Source: Gemmatimonadota bacterium (GTDB lineage: Bacteria; Gemmatimonadota; Gemmatimonadetes; Palauibacterales; Palauibacteraceae). Taken from it: a stretch of DNA of 64,000 bases. The notes under the pieces were generated by a model. The model saw nothing but the letters and a program-made list of their open reading frames with translations, had not been told where the DNA came from and searched no databases. Positions 16,561 to 25,442 of this stretch are shown here, piece after piece; positions within the stretch are counted from its first letter, which is position 1, and each line of letters starts with the position of its first letter. Location of the stretch: the NCBI GenBank assembly GCA_022825725.1, contig JAJDWE010000033.1:23926-87925 (forward strand), read 5' to 3'. The position numbers and the translations under genes are program-made.

Positions 16561-17603
16561 GCGGGAAAGGCGAGGTCGCCGAATTCCCCGCGGCCGATCC
16601 AGCGGTGCGGCCGCGGGTTCGTGACCTCACCCGACCGCCACCGGGCCTGGTGCACGGTGAGCCGCAGGCGGAAGTGACTGAACGCATGCCGCAGCACGCG
16701 AATCTCCTCACCCACGCTGCAGTCGAGGCCGAACCCTTCTCGAAGAACTCTTGTGAGCGCCGGCGCCGGCGGGGTCGGAGAGGGCAGCCGGACGGAGGGA
16801 AAATCCCACAGACCGCCCAGGAGTCCGTCCGACGGCCGCCGCAGTACGAGCACCCGTCTGCCGCGCCGGACGACGGCCGCCGCCTCGACCCGCTCGGGGG
16901 ACCGGGCGCGCCTACTCCTCGGGGGCCGCTCCCCGATCGTTCCCCGCCGCAGCGCCAGGCATCGACTCGACAGCGGGCACGCTCCGCACCTCGGCCGGCG
17001 CGGCGTACAGACCGCGCTCCCGAGGTCCATCAGCGCCTGGTTGACATCTCCCGGCCGCTCCGGGACCGTGGCGAGGAGGGCTCGCGCGGCCCGATCGAGG
17101 TCGGAAGGAGAGGCCGTCTCGAGATCGCCCAGGCGCGACAGAACTCGGCGCGCGTTCCCGTCGACCGCGGGTTCCGGCAACCCGAACGCCACGCTGGCAA
17201 CGGCGCCCGCCGTATAGGGGCCCACGCCCGGGAGCGTCCGCAGCTCCGACACCGCCCGCGGGATCCGGCCGCCGTATTCCGAAACCACGCGCCGCGCCGC
17301 CCGGCGCAGGTTGCGGGCCCGCGCGTAGTACCCCAGACCCTCCCAGAGACCGAGGACCTCGTCCTCCTCCGCATCCGCGAGGGTCCATACGTCGGGGAAG
17401 CGACCCATGAACCGCCGATGGTACGGCGCGGCGGTCTCCACCCGCGTCTGCTGCGCCATGACCTCGGCCACGAGGATCGCGTAGGGGTCCCGCTCTCCAC
17501 GCCACGCGATGTCGTCCCGCTGCCGCGTGTCGAACCACTTCAGCAGCGCCACCGCCACCGCGGACGCCTCCGGGTCAGCGCGTGGCTTCGGGGAAGACGC
17601 CAT
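16509..17603 (-). CDS. mutY: A/G-specific adenine DNA glycosylase
   Basis: MutY removes adenine mispaired with 8-oxoguanine. This 364-aa protein has the HhH-GPD domain with VAEVMAQQTRVETA (catalytic Glu region), the hairpin LPGVGPYTAGAVAS and VDGNARRVLSRL (catalytic Asp), then the [4Fe-4S] loop CTPRRPRCGACPLSSRC (Cys-x6-Cys-x2-Cys-x5-Cys). The C-terminal NUDIX-like 8-oxoG recognition domain begins about residue 235 and includes LLGGLWDFP and HAFSHFRLRL. The gene overlaps dapF by 29 bases and is probably co-transcribed with it. With the Fpg-like protein in this window, it is one of two GO-repair family members. Confidence 0.95.
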   Translation of the reverse strand: MASSPKPRADPEASAVAVALLKWFDTRQRDDIAWRGERDPYAILVAEVMAQQTRVETAAPYHRRFMGRFPDVWTLADAEEDEVLGLWEGLGYYARARNLRRAARRVVSEYGGRIPRAVSELRTLPGVGPYTAGAVASVAFGLPEPAVDGNARRVLSRLGDLETASPSDLDRAARALLATVPERPGDVNQALMDLGSAVCTPRRPRCGACPLSSRCLALRRGTIGERPPRSRRARSPERVEAAAVVRRGRRVLVLRRPSDGLLGGLWDFPSVRLPSPTPPAPALTRVLREGFGLDCSVGEEIRVLRHAFSHFRLRLTVHQARWRSGEVTNPRPHRWIGRGEFGDLAFPAYLRRLVDEEISPRNAR

Positions 17604-18378
17604 CGAAGATGAACACCGCCGGTCCGGTGAGGCGGATCCGCCCCGCCTCGAGGAATTCTACCGTCAGCGGGGCCCCGGATCGGACCATGAACTCGACCCG
17701 GTCCCCCGCCTCGCCCGCGGCACGGAGCGCGAACGCCGCCGCCATGCAGCCGCTGCCGCAGGCGAGCGTCTCGCCCTCCACGCCCCGTTCGAAGGTGCGG
17801 ATAACCACCGTTCCTCCGTCGCGGGCGACGAGGTGCACGTTCGCCCCTCCCGGGCCGACATCCTCCCGCCACCGAAGGGGCCGGCAGAGATCGTCGAAAT
17901 TCTCCACATCCACCGACGGGACGGGGACCACGAGGTGCGCGGTCCCCATCCGCACGAGCCAGGCGTCACGTTCCTGCGGATTTCCGGTTCCGGCGCGCGC
18001 GCGCAACTCGCGTTCCACGCGGGCTTCGAGCGCGTATTCCAGGGCCACGCCGTCCTCCCGCACCCGCGCCAGGATCTCACCGTCGTCCGTCACGAGGATG
18101 TGATCGGGGGGCACGAGCCCCCGCTCCAGCGCGTAGCGCGCCGCGCAGCGCGAACCGTTCCCGCAGGTGGAAAACTCGGAGCCGTCGCAGTTGAAGAACC
18201 GGAGGCGGACGACTTCTTCGCTGAGGCTTCGGACGGTGATCAGCCCGTCCACGCCGACGCCCGTCGCGCGGGGGCACAGCGCGGCGGCCAGGGCCCCCGC
18301 ATCCCGGAGCCCCAGTTCTTCGCCGCGCACGATCACGAAGTCGTTGCCGGCTCCGGTGTATTTGCTGAATAACGACAT
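17575..18378 (-). CDS. dapF: Diaminopimelate epimerase
   Basis: DapF interconverts LL- and meso-diaminopimelate for lysine and peptidoglycan synthesis. The protein, about 267 aa from ATG 18378, begins MSLFSKYTGAGNDFV, the standard family start. Both catalytic cysteines are present: FSTCGNGSRCAAR (about residue 70) and LACGSGCMAAA (about 215). The 14 extra residues in the ORF-track start are not conserved. Its stop lies 29 bases inside the mutY start region. The leader upstream contains an intrinsic terminator only 24 bases from the start codon and a possible structured RNA, so attenuation control is possible. Confidence 0.95.
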   Translation of the reverse strand: MSLFSKYTGAGNDFVIVRGEELGLRDAGALAAALCPRATGVGVDGLITVRSLSEEVVRLRFFNCDGSEFSTCGNGSRCAARYALERGLVPPDHILVTDDGEILARVREDGVALEYALEARVERELRARAGTGNPQERDAWLVRMGTAHLVVPVPSVDVENFDDLCRPLRWREDVGPGGANVHLVARDGGTVVIRTFERGVEGETLACGSGCMAAAFALRAAGEAGDRVEFMVRSGAPLTVEFLEAGRIRLTGPAVFIFDGVFPEATR

Positions 18379-18401
18379 ATTCTCAGAGGAAGGGCAGGGC
18401 G

Positions 18402-18441
18402 AAAAGGAAGCCGGCCGCAAGCATGAAGCCCACGGCCGGCT
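18402..18441 (-). terminator. Rho-independent terminator upstream of dapF
   Basis: Read on the minus strand, AGCCGGCCG pairs with CGGCCGGCT (9 bp, 15-base loop), followed by TTCCTTTT. The stem is G+C rich and the T tract ends 24 bases before the dapF ATG. It would end a short upstream transcript or act as an attenuator for dapF-mutY. Confidence 0.8.
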
Positions 18442-18458
18442 CTTGTCTCAACCGAAAC

Positions 18459-18577
18459 CTGACTCGACGCGACGCCGGCAAGGCACCGCAGCTTTCAGGT
18501 CGGCGCATGTCTCGGGCGCCACCGGTTCAAGACCGGTTACGCTGCCTCGAGGCGATCGCTTGCCCGTGCCGAGTCAG
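18459..18577 (-). ncRNA. Candidate structured leader RNA (unassigned)
   Basis: Read on the minus strand, nested complementary arms suggest a multi-helix RNA. CTGACTCG (18577-18570) pairs with CGAGTCAG (18466-18459). Just inside, GGCAAG pairs with CTTGCC, and GCAGC pairs with GCTGC. Within these lie two hairpins, ACCGGT-CTTGA-ACCGGT and GGCGC-CCGAGACAT-GCGCC. The element is followed by the terminator above and then dapF, and its 5' part overlaps a 21-codon ORF with a strong ribosome site. I do not recognise the RNA family; no lysine riboswitch core is evident. The pairings were found by eye only. Confidence 0.45.
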
Positions 18578-18602
18578 ACCCGGTTCTACATCCTGCAGAC
18601 AC
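18537..18602 (-). CDS. Possible 21-codon leader peptide
   Basis: GTG 18602 opens a 21-codon frame (MSAGCRTGSDSARASDRLEAA) ending in TAA. It is preceded, seven bases away, by AAGGAGG within AAGGAGGTGATC, which is complementary to the whole 3' end of 16S rRNA and is the strongest ribosome site noticed in the window. The peptide has one Cys and several Arg and Ser but no Lys, so classic lysine attenuation is not suggested. The frame overlaps the outer stem of the candidate RNA, so translation would disturb its folding. It could also be a chance frame. Confidence 0.4.
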   Translation of the reverse strand: MSAGCRTGSDSARASDRLEAA

Positions 18603-18755
18603 TAGATCACCTCCTTCCAAAGAGTTTACGGATAGGGCACGAAAGCACCTGTTGTGCGCCATGATGCCGTGCACTCGCCCGCGCTGCAAGTTTTTTTGCC
18701 TTGCTGGCTCCGCCACCTTGCGTGAGAATCAGGCCGGCCAGACGGCGAGGAGGAG

Positions 18756-19433
18756 ATGACGGACAGCCCGGAAAAGGCGTTGTCGCCGGAGGAGCGGCAG
18801 GCGACGGTGGACCGTCTCTGCGCACATTTCGCGCGCGACGCCATGAACACGACGGAACTGGAACGCCGCCTGGACATCGCGTACGCCGCGCGCACCCGGG
18901 CCGAACTCGTTGCGCTCGAGCGAGACCTCCCCGCACTACGGAGCGAAGCCCGCCCCGCTGGGCCCGCCCCCGTGGCGACGGCCTCCGTGCCGGTGGATCC
19001 GGCCCGGCCCGTCCAGGAGAGCGACCTCATCGTCTCCATCTGGGGGGCGACGGAGCGCAAGGGCAGCTGGATCCCGCCCCGCCGGCTCAACGCCGTTACG
19101 GTGATGGGGGGTACGGATCTCGATTTTCGGCAGGCGACGTTCGCGACGGAGACGGTTTCGGTCCGGCTCCTTGCGCTCATGGGAGGCGTGGACATCGTTG
19201 TCCCTCCGGGGGTCCGCGTCGAGTGGGGCGGCATCGCGCTGATGGGGGGCGTGAGCACGCCGGAGCCGGACACGCCGCCCGCCCCGGACGCTCCCGTCAT
19301 CCGGATCAGCGGCCTCGTCTGCATGGGAGGTGTCGACGTCGTCGAGCGACACCCGGGCGAGAGCGCGAGGGACGCACGGAAGCGGATCAAAAGGGACCGC
19401 AGAGCCCGGCGAAGACTCGCCTCGGGCGACTAG
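18756..19433 (+). CDS. DUF1707 and LiaF-like domain protein
   Basis: This 225-aa protein begins with a DUF1707-type helix pair: LSPEERQATVDRLCAHFARDAMNTTELERRLDIAYAARTRAEL (about 9-52), a segment found at the N-terminus of many small envelope-related proteins. The C-terminal half has repeated strands LMGGVDIVVPPGVRVEWGG and CMGGVDVVER, like the C-terminal domain of LiaF and related cell-wall stress proteins. No membrane segment is visible, so it is probably cytoplasmic or peripheral. GAGGAG directly precedes the ATG. Its role is unknown. It lies alone on the plus strand between dapF and gcvH. Confidence 0.75.
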   Translation: MTDSPEKALSPEERQATVDRLCAHFARDAMNTTELERRLDIAYAARTRAELVALERDLPALRSEARPAGPAPVATASVPVDPARPVQESDLIVSIWGATERKGSWIPPRRLNAVTVMGGTDLDFRQATFATETVSVRLLALMGGVDIVVPPGVRVEWGGIALMGGVSTPEPDTPPAPDAPVIRISGLVCMGGVDVVERHPGESARDARKRIKRDRRARRRLASGD

Positions 19434-19445
19434 CAGCGGCGTTGC

Positions 19446-19475
19446 TTGACGCCCGGCTCGCGGCTCGGGTATAGT
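19446..19475 (+). promoter_or_regulatory. Sigma70-type promoter for gcvH-gcvP
   Basis: TTGACG (19446-19451), an 18-base spacer and TATAGT (19470-19475) form a good housekeeping promoter about 50 bases before the gcvH ATG. No glycine-riboswitch motif is visible in the short leader. Confidence 0.75.
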
Positions 19476-19528
19476 CCCCACGCCGCCAACCCAGAGACGC
19501 TCGATCCGAAGCAAGGCAGAGGGTACGC

Positions 19529-19930
19529 ATGTCGGACATTCCGGAAGATCTCAGATACACGCCCGAGCACGAATACGTGCGGGAAACCGACGTCGACGGC
19601 GAGGTCTTGATCGGGATCACGGACTACGCCCAAGGCGAACTGGGCGATGTCGTCTACGTCGAACTTCCCGCGCCCGGCGAAGAGTTCGGACAGATGGAAG
19701 CGTTCGGAACCGTCGAGGCCGTGAAGACCGTCTCCGAACTCTTTTGCCCGGCAGCGGGAGCGATCGTAGCGGTGAATGACGCGCTGGAGACCGACCCCGG
19801 TCTCGTCAACAGCGATCCCTACGGAGAAGGATGGATGATCCGGCTCGCGCTGGAAGCGCCCGACGACCTCAACGATCTCCTCACCGCCGAACAGTACGCC
19901 GCCCTCGTCGCCGACGGGGACGAGATCTGA
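19529..19930 (+). CDS. gcvH: Glycine cleavage system H protein
   Basis: GcvH is the lipoylated carrier that shuttles the aminomethyl group between the P, T and L proteins. The 133-aa sequence starts with [14 protein letters not shown] and has the lipoyl domain with the modified lysine in [15 protein letters not shown] (about residue 65), followed by the typical [13 protein letters not shown]. It precedes gcvP by 16 bases and shares the promoter above. A lipoyl-transferring enzyme is encoded 3.6 kb downstream, and GcvH is its likely substrate. No gcvT is seen in the window. Confidence 0.97.
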   Translation: MSDIPEDLRYTPEHEYVRETDVDGEVLIGITDYAQGELGDVVYVELPAPGEEFGQMEAFGTVEAVKTVSELFCPAAGAIVAVNDALETDPGLVNSDPYGEGWMIRLALEAPDDLNDLLTAEQYAALVADGDEI

Positions 19931-19946
19931 CGGCCCGCCCCTGAAC

Positions 19947-22859
19947 ATGCGGTTTGAGATGGAGCCGTTCGGCGAGTTCGCCGGGCGCCACATAGGACTG
20001 GCGCCCTCGGACGTGGAGCCGATGCTGGAGGTGGTCGGCGCGAAGAGCTTGAGCGAGCTCGTCGAGGAGACCGTTCCTGAACCGATCCGCCTGGGTCGCG
20101 ACCTCGACCTGCCCGAAGCGATCACCGAGAGAAGGCTTCTCGATCACGCGGCGGAGCTCGCGCGTACCAACCGCCCCTTCCGTTCCTATCTCGGCCTGGG
20201 GTATCACGGGACGCTGACACCTGGCGTCATCCTCCGCAACATCCTTGAGAACCCCGGCTGGTATACACAGTATACGCCCTATCAGGCCGAGATCTCGCAG
20301 GGGCGCCTCGAGGCGCTGCTCAACTTCCAGACGATGGTCATCGACCTCACCGGGCTTCCGATCGCGAACGCCTCGCTCCTGGACGAAGGAACCGCCGCGG
20401 CGGAGGCGATGCTCATGCTCTGGGGCAGCAGGGGGAGCGACGACCGGAACGTCTTCCTCGTGTCCGAGGCCTGCCATCCCCAGACCGTCGCCGTCGTCCG
20501 CGGCCGGGCGCGGCCACTCGGAATCCAGGTCCGGCTCTTCCAGCACGGTGACATCGCGGCCCACGATCCGGACGACGCCTTCGGCGCGCTTCTGCAGTAC
20601 CCGACCACGGAGGGCGCGGTCGTCGACTATCGAGGTCTCTGCGACGCCCTTCACGAGCACGGGGCCGGGGTTGTGGTTGCTGCCGACCTCCTCGCCCTCG
20701 CGCTGCTCGTGCCGCCGGGCGAGTTCGGCGCGGACATCGCCGTCGGCAACTCTCAGCGGTTCGGCGTACCCATGGGTTACGGCGGGCCGCACGCCGCCTA
20801 CCTCGCGGCCACGGACGCGTTCAAGCGGAAGCTGCCGGGCCGGATCATCGGAGTCTCGGTCGACGCGGACGGGAACCCGGCGCTCCGGATGGCCCTGCAG
20901 ACGCGCGAGCAACACATTCGGCGGGAGAAGGCGACCTCGAACATCTGCACCGCACAGGTGCTGCTCGCGATCATGGCCGGCATGTACGCCGTGTATCACG
21001 GACCGGAGGGCATCCGCGCCATCGCGACCCGCGTCCGAAAGTTGACGTGGACCCTCGCCCGCGGACTCGAGCGGCTCGGGCACACGATCGTTCACGAGCA
21101 GTTCTTCGACACCCTGCAGGTCATCCCCTCGGGCTTCACGTCCGCCGAGATCCTCGCCAGGGCTCGCGAACGCGGCATCAACCTGCGGGACTTCGAGGAT
21201 GGGACCGTCGGAATCGCGCTCGACGAGACGGTGCGGGGCGGGGACCTGGAAGACCTGTTCGCGGTTTTCGGGGGCGAAGGGGAACGGGAACTCGGCGCCG
21301 GAGACGTCGTCAAGGACATTTCGGAGCCCGTCTATCCCGCAGAGCTCGCGCGCGCCTCGGGCTACCTCGAGCACCCGGTCTTCAACCGGTACCATTCCGA
21401 GACCGAGATGCTGCGGTACATCCATCGGCTCGAAACCCGGGACCTGTCGCTGAACACGAGCATGATCCCGCTCGGGTCCTGCACGATGAAGCTCAACGCG
21501 ACATCCGAGATGATCCCCGTCACCTGGCCGGAGTTCGGGGCTCTGCACCCGTTCGCCCCCGTGGACCAGGCCAAGGGGTATGGACGTCTGTTCGACGATC
21601 TGGAGCGGTGGCTCTGCGAGATGAGCGGGCTGCCCGCCTGCTCGCTGCAGCCGAACTCGGGGGCGCAGGGCGAGTACACCGGCCTGCTCGTCATCGCGGC
21701 CCGACACGAGGACCGGGGCGAGGGAGCCCGGGACGTGTGCCTCATCCCGTCGTCGGCGCACGGGACGAACCCCGCGAGCGCGGTGATGGCCGGGATGAAG
21801 GTCGTCGTCGTCCGCTGCGACGAGAACGGGAACATCGACGTCGACGACCTGCGCGCGAAGGCGGAGAAACACTCCGACCGGCTCGCGGCGACGATGATCA
21901 CGTATCCGTCCACCCACGGCGTGTTCGAGTCGGCGATCCGGGAGGTCACGGACATCGTCCACGAGCACGGCGGACTCGTGTACCTCGACGGTGCCAACCT
22001 CAACGCCCAGGTCGGCCTCTGCCGGCCCGGCGATTACGGCGCCGACGTCATCCACATCAACCTCCACAAGACGTTCGCCATTCCGCACGGCGGCGGAGGC
22101 CCGGGGATGGGTCCGATCTGCGTGACGGACGAACTCGCGCCGTACCTGCCGGGACACCCACTCGTCGATGTCGGCGGCGAAGCCGCGATTCCGCCGGTCT
22201 CCGCGGCGCCGTGGGGGAGCGCTTCGATTCTGCTCATCTCGTGGGCCTACGTCGCCATGCTCGGCCGGGACGGCGTGCGAGCGGCGACCGAGGCGGCCGT
22301 TCTCAACGCGAACTACATGGCGAGTCGTCTGGGCGAGCACTTCGACGTCCTCTACCGGGGCGAGCACGGGCGGGTCGCGCACGAGTTCATCCTCGACCTG
22401 CGTCCGCTGCGGCGGGGGACGGGAGTGACGGATGAGGATGTCGCGAAGCGACTCATGGACTACGGATTCCACGCGCCCACGATGTCCTTTCCGGTCGCGG
22501 GTACGATCATGATCGAGCCCACGGAGAGCGAGTCGAAGCGGGAACTGGACCGGCTCGTCGACGCCCTGATCTCGATTCGCGCGGAAATTCGGAGGATCGC
22601 GGACGGGACGCTGGATGCGAAGGACAATCCGCTGAAGAACGCGCCCCACACCGCGGAGATGGTGACGTCGGATACATGGGACCACGCGTACACGCGGCGG
22701 GAAGCGGCGTGGCCGGCGCCCTCGACCCGGGAGTGGAAGTTCTGGCCGCCCGTGCGCCGCGTGAACAACGCGTACGGAGACCGGAACCTCGTCTGTGCGT
22801 GTCCGCCGATCGAGAGCTACGAAACCGAGACCGCCGGCTCAGGCCGGGCGGGCGCATAG
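19947..22859 (+). CDS. gcvP: Glycine dehydrogenase (decarboxylating), full-length P protein
   Basis: GcvP decarboxylates glycine with PLP and transfers the aminomethyl moiety to lipoyl-GcvH. The 970-aa chain includes both halves: an N-terminal half ([17 protein letters not shown], then [20 protein letters not shown]) and the C-terminal catalytic half with the PLP lysine in [18 protein letters not shown] (about residue 705). This is the fused form, not the split GcvPA/GcvPB. It is translated just after gcvH. The end of the chain ([12 protein letters not shown]) is the usual conserved terminus. Confidence 0.97.
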   Translation: MRFEMEPFGEFAGRHIGLAPSDVEPMLEVVGAKSLSELVEETVPEPIRLGRDLDLPEAITERRLLDHAAELARTNRPFRSYLGLGYHGTLTPGVILRNILENPGWYTQYTPYQAEISQGRLEALLNFQTMVIDLTGLPIANASLLDEGTAAAEAMLMLWGSRGSDDRNVFLVSEACHPQTVAVVRGRARPLGIQVRLFQHGDIAAHDPDDAFGALLQYPTTEGAVVDYRGLCDALHEHGAGVVVAADLLALALLVPPGEFGADIAVGNSQRFGVPMGYGGPHAAYLAATDAFKRKLPGRIIGVSVDADGNPALRMALQTREQHIRREKATSNICTAQVLLAIMAGMYAVYHGPEGIRAIATRVRKLTWTLARGLERLGHTIVHEQFFDTLQVIPSGFTSAEILARARERGINLRDFEDGTVGIALDETVRGGDLEDLFAVFGGEGERELGAGDVVKDISEPVYPAELARASGYLEHPVFNRYHSETEMLRYIHRLETRDLSLNTSMIPLGSCTMKLNATSEMIPVTWPEFGALHPFAPVDQAKGYGRLFDDLERWLCEMSGLPACSLQPNSGAQGEYTGLLVIAARHEDRGEGARDVCLIPSSAHGTNPASAVMAGMKVVVVRCDENGNIDVDDLRAKAEKHSDRLAATMITYPSTHGVFESAIREVTDIVHEHGGLVYLDGANLNAQVGLCRPGDYGADVIHINLHKTFAIPHGGGGPGMGPICVTDELAPYLPGHPLVDVGGEAAIPPVSAAPWGSASILLISWAYVAMLGRDGVRAATEAAVLNANYMASRLGEHFDVLYRGEHGRVAHEFILDLRPLRRGTGVTDEDVAKRLMDYGFHAPTMSFPVAGTIMIEPTESESKRELDRLVDALISIRAEIRRIADGTLDAKDNPLKNAPHTAEMVTSDTWDHAYTRREAAWPAPSTREWKFWPPVRRVNNAYGDRNLVCACPPIESYETETAGSGRAGA

Positions 22860-22875
22860 ACCCGGAGGCAAGCGG

Positions 22876-23568
22876 ATGGCTCGACTCATCTTTCACGGCC
22901 AGAGCTGCTACGAAATCGAGACCGCGGACGGAACGCGGATCCTCATCGACCCGTTTCTGACCGGGAACCCCGTGGCCGATGTGGGACCCGAGCACTTCAC
23001 CGACCGCCTCGACTACCTCCTCCTCTCGCACGGGCACGGCGACCACATCGCGGACACCTGGGACATCCTCGAGGCGACGAACGCGAAGCTCATCGCCACC
23101 TACGAGATCGTGGCGTACGCCGGGGAGGTACAGGGCCACGAGAACGCCCACCCGATGCACATCGGCGGCGCCCACGAGTTCCCCTTCGGACGCGTCAAGC
23201 TCACCGTGGCGCTCCACGGCGGGAAGATCGACGCGCCGGGTGCGGAGGCCTATACGACGACGGCCGCCGGCATCCTCCTCACCGTGGACGGCACGCGCGT
23301 CTACCACGCCGGAGATACGGGGCTCACGCGCGACATGGAGCTTCTGAACGGGGAAGTGGACGTGGCGCTGGTGCCGATCGGCGACAACTTCACGATGGGT
23401 CCGGAGGACGCGGCGCGCGCGATAGAGATGATCGAGCCCCGAATCGCCGTTCCGAACCACTACGGCACATGGGAGTTGATCGACGTCGATCCGGGCCGCT
23501 TCGTGGACGCCGTGGGCGACACCGCCGAGGTCGTGATCCTCGAGCCCGGAGAGGCTCTGGAGTTGTGA
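22876..23568 (+). CDS. UPF0173-type metal-dependent hydrolase (MBL fold)
   Basis: This 230-aa protein has the N-terminal HGQSCYEI motif, IDPFLTGNP, and LLSHGHGDHIADT (HxHxDH, about 50-60), then YHAGDTGL (metal-bridging Asp) and VPNHYGTW near the end: all features of the UPF0173/YtkL group of the metallo-beta-lactamase fold. The substrate is unknown. The start is ATG 22876, because the ORF-track start lies within gcvP. Its stop overlaps the GTG of the next gene by 4 bases, which places it in the same operon as gcvHP and the lipoyl enzyme. Confidence 0.9.
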   Translation: MARLIFHGQSCYEIETADGTRILIDPFLTGNPVADVGPEHFTDRLDYLLLSHGHGDHIADTWDILEATNAKLIATYEIVAYAGEVQGHENAHPMHIGGAHEFPFGRVKLTVALHGGKIDAPGAEAYTTTAAGILLTVDGTRVYHAGDTGLTRDMELLNGEVDVALVPIGDNFTMGPEDAARAIEMIEPRIAVPNHYGTWELIDVDPGRFVDAVGDTAEVVILEPGEALEL

Positions 23569-24476
23569 CCGCGCGGCGCGCGCGTGCCCGGCCCGGGGGA
23601 CTGCTGGTCCTCCCCTACGCCGTGGCGGACGGCGCCCGCAACATGGCCGTGGACGAGGCGATGCTCGAACTCGCCGCGGGGGGGTCGACGCTGCTCCGGT
23701 TCTACGGCTGGGCGCCCTGGTGCCTGTCGCTCGGGCGGCATCAGACGGCGCCCGACCGGCTGCTCGGGCGTTCCCCCGACGACCTCCGTCCCGGCGTCGA
23801 CGCCGTTCGGCGGCCGACGGGCGGCCGATCCGTCTTCCATGGACCCGAGATCACGTACGCCTTTGCCTGTCCCGCGCGGGCGTGGGGCGGACCCCGTGCG
23901 GTCCTGCACACCGTGCACGGCGCGCTGGCCGAGGCGTTGCGTGCCATGGGTGTCCCGCTCGACACCGCTCGGAGCGACGACGCCGAGGCGAGTGGCACGG
24001 CGGCCTCCCGGATCTCCGCCGCGAGTTGCTTTCGCGATCCTGCCCCGGGAGAACTCACCGCGCGCGGCCGCAAGCTCGTAGGCAGCGCCCAGTGCCGTCG
24101 CCGCGGTGGCGTGCTTCAGCACGGGTCCATCCTCCTCGACGACAGACAGCGTCTCGGCGACCTGGATCGACGCGACGTCGGGCCGGAGGAGAGCGCCGCA
24201 GCGGGGGTCTCCGGGAAGGGACCCGCGATCGGCCTGAACGAGTTGCTCGACCCCCTGCCCGACCCTCGCCTCATCGTCGAGCGTCTCTCGGCCAGCGTGG
24301 CCAGCGCGTTCGGAGCGCCCGTCACGGCCGCGACGAAGGCTCCCGCGGGGATCGCGACCTCCGCGGCTCTGACCCGCCTTGCCGCCGGCTACGAGCGCCT
24401 CCACCGCGCCGGTGCCTGGCTCTGGTTCCGGGAACGGCCTCTCCCGCCGCTTGACGGTCCCGCAGGCCGCTTCTAG
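23565..24476 (+). CDS. Lipoate-protein ligase/octanoyltransferase (LplA/LipM family)
   Basis: This 303-aa enzyme of the biotin/lipoate A/B ligase family attaches octanoyl or lipoyl groups to carrier domains such as GcvH. Visible motifs are RFYGWAPWCLSLGRHQ, RRPTGGRSVFHGPEITYAF and the catalytic lysine in ARGRKLVGSAQ, followed by LQHGSILLD. A Cys in SCFRDPAP just upstream resembles the ACF...P pattern holding the nucleophile of LipM-type octanoyltransferases, so LipM-like activity is the better guess. GTG start 23565 overlaps the previous stop, and the gene is close to gcvH-gcvP. Confidence 0.85.
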   Translation: MTARRARARPGGLLVLPYAVADGARNMAVDEAMLELAAGGSTLLRFYGWAPWCLSLGRHQTAPDRLLGRSPDDLRPGVDAVRRPTGGRSVFHGPEITYAFACPARAWGGPRAVLHTVHGALAEALRAMGVPLDTARSDDAEASGTAASRISAASCFRDPAPGELTARGRKLVGSAQCRRRGGVLQHGSILLDDRQRLGDLDRRDVGPEESAAAGVSGKGPAIGLNELLDPLPDPRLIVERLSASVASAFGAPVTAATKAPAGIATSAALTRLAAGYERLHRAGAWLWFRERPLPPLDGPAGRF

Positions 24477-24557
24477 CTTGGTTCCGCTCGTGCTCAAGCG
24501 CATCCGCGCCGGACGTTGCGAGTCAGTCAATCGATCAACCTTACGGGGAGGCCCACC

Positions 24558-25232
24558 TTGATCGCGTCCACACTCTGGTTGCAGGAGACACTGACGCTGG
24601 GCGAAGGACAGACGCTCAACCTCGCGGAGATCTGGGAGGCCGGGGGGTGGATGATGTGGCCGCTCGGCGCCGCGCTGGCCATCGGGGTCCTCATCATCCT
24701 CTGGAAGCTCGTCGACCTCCAGTTGAAGGGCGGCAAGAACAAGAACGTCCTCCGGGAAGCCGATGAACAGATCGCCGCCGGCCACCTCGATGAGGCGCTC
24801 GAACTCTGCACCGAGTCCGGCGCGCCGGCGGGGAACGTCCTCAGCGCGGGGCTCTCGCGGTACAACGAGGGGACCGACCGCGCGACGCAGGCGGTGGAGA
24901 ATGCCGGCGCCATCGAAGTCGCGGGCCTCGAGAAGGGTCTGGTGTGGCTGGCGACGCTGTCGAACGTCGCTCCGCTCCTCGGCTTCCTCGGGACCGTGAT
25001 CGGGATGATCATGGCCTTCCAGGCCATCGAGATCGCGGGCGAAGTGGAAGCCACCCTGGTCGCCGGCGGGATCAAGGTCGCGCTCATCACCACCGCCACC
25101 GGCCTCACGATCGCGATTCCGATCAACATCTTCCACAACTACTTCGTGACGAAGATCGATCGCCTCGTCATCGACATGGAAGAGAGTGCACAGCGTCTCA
25201 TCGACGCGCTGCACGAGCGGGTGGCCGCCTAG
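24558..25232 (+). CDS. MotA/TolQ/ExbB proton channel family protein
   Basis: This protein of about 224 aa has three membrane segments: GGWMMWPLGAALAIGVLIILW (about 28-48), the pair around SNVAPLLGFLGTVIGMIMAF (about 135-155) and VALITTATGLTIAIPINIFHNYF (about 178-200). These are the conserved ExbB/TolQ core that harvests proton flow to energise outer-membrane processes. The start is TTG 24558, six bases after GGGGAGG. No ExbD/TolR partner follows; the gene ends in a terminator, so its partner must be encoded elsewhere. Confidence 0.9.
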   Translation: MIASTLWLQETLTLGEGQTLNLAEIWEAGGWMMWPLGAALAIGVLIILWKLVDLQLKGGKNKNVLREADEQIAAGHLDEALELCTESGAPAGNVLSAGLSRYNEGTDRATQAVENAGAIEVAGLEKGLVWLATLSNVAPLLGFLGTVIGMIMAFQAIEIAGEVEATLVAGGIKVALITTATGLTIAIPINIFHNYFVTKIDRLVIDMEESAQRLIDALHERVAA

Positions 25233-25290
25233 AAGAGAAGAGACGGTTCGCCGGGGCGTTTCCCGGTGCAGGCGAAGGGGTTCGAAACGA

Positions 25291-25322
25291 GCGGCCCGCC
25301 ATCCCGGCGGGCCGCTTTTTTT
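25291..25322 (+). terminator. Rho-independent terminator after the exbB-like gene
   Basis: GCGGCCCGCC-ATCCC-GGCGGGCCGC gives a perfect 10-bp stem followed by seven T residues. It ends the transcript carrying the ExbB-type gene and isolates the lytic transglycosylase gene downstream. Confidence 0.95.
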
Positions 25323-25442
25323 CGGATCCGGGGAGGCCTCCGCTTGCATCGAGGGCACCGGAACATTGAAGTTCGGTGTCGGGCCGCAGGCCGGGGCCCC
25401 GGCGTGAGTGGGGTGGGGACGACGTGGGAAGGAGGCCTTCCT

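Noticed and set aside
18521-18538. ACCGG-TTCAAGA-CCGGT on the plus strand as a tRNA or tmRNA T-arm
   Set aside because: The acceptor and anticodon arms and a CCA end are missing; it is more simply a hairpin of the dapF leader.
18597-18620. GATCACCTCCTT on the plus strand as the 3' end of a 16S rRNA gene
   Set aside because: The bases before it do not resemble 16S helix 45, so it reads better as a ribosome-binding site on the minus strand.
19881-22685. 934-aa ORF on the minus strand over gcvP
   Set aside because: gcvP is conserved with its PLP lysine motif, and the antisense frame has shadow-like composition.
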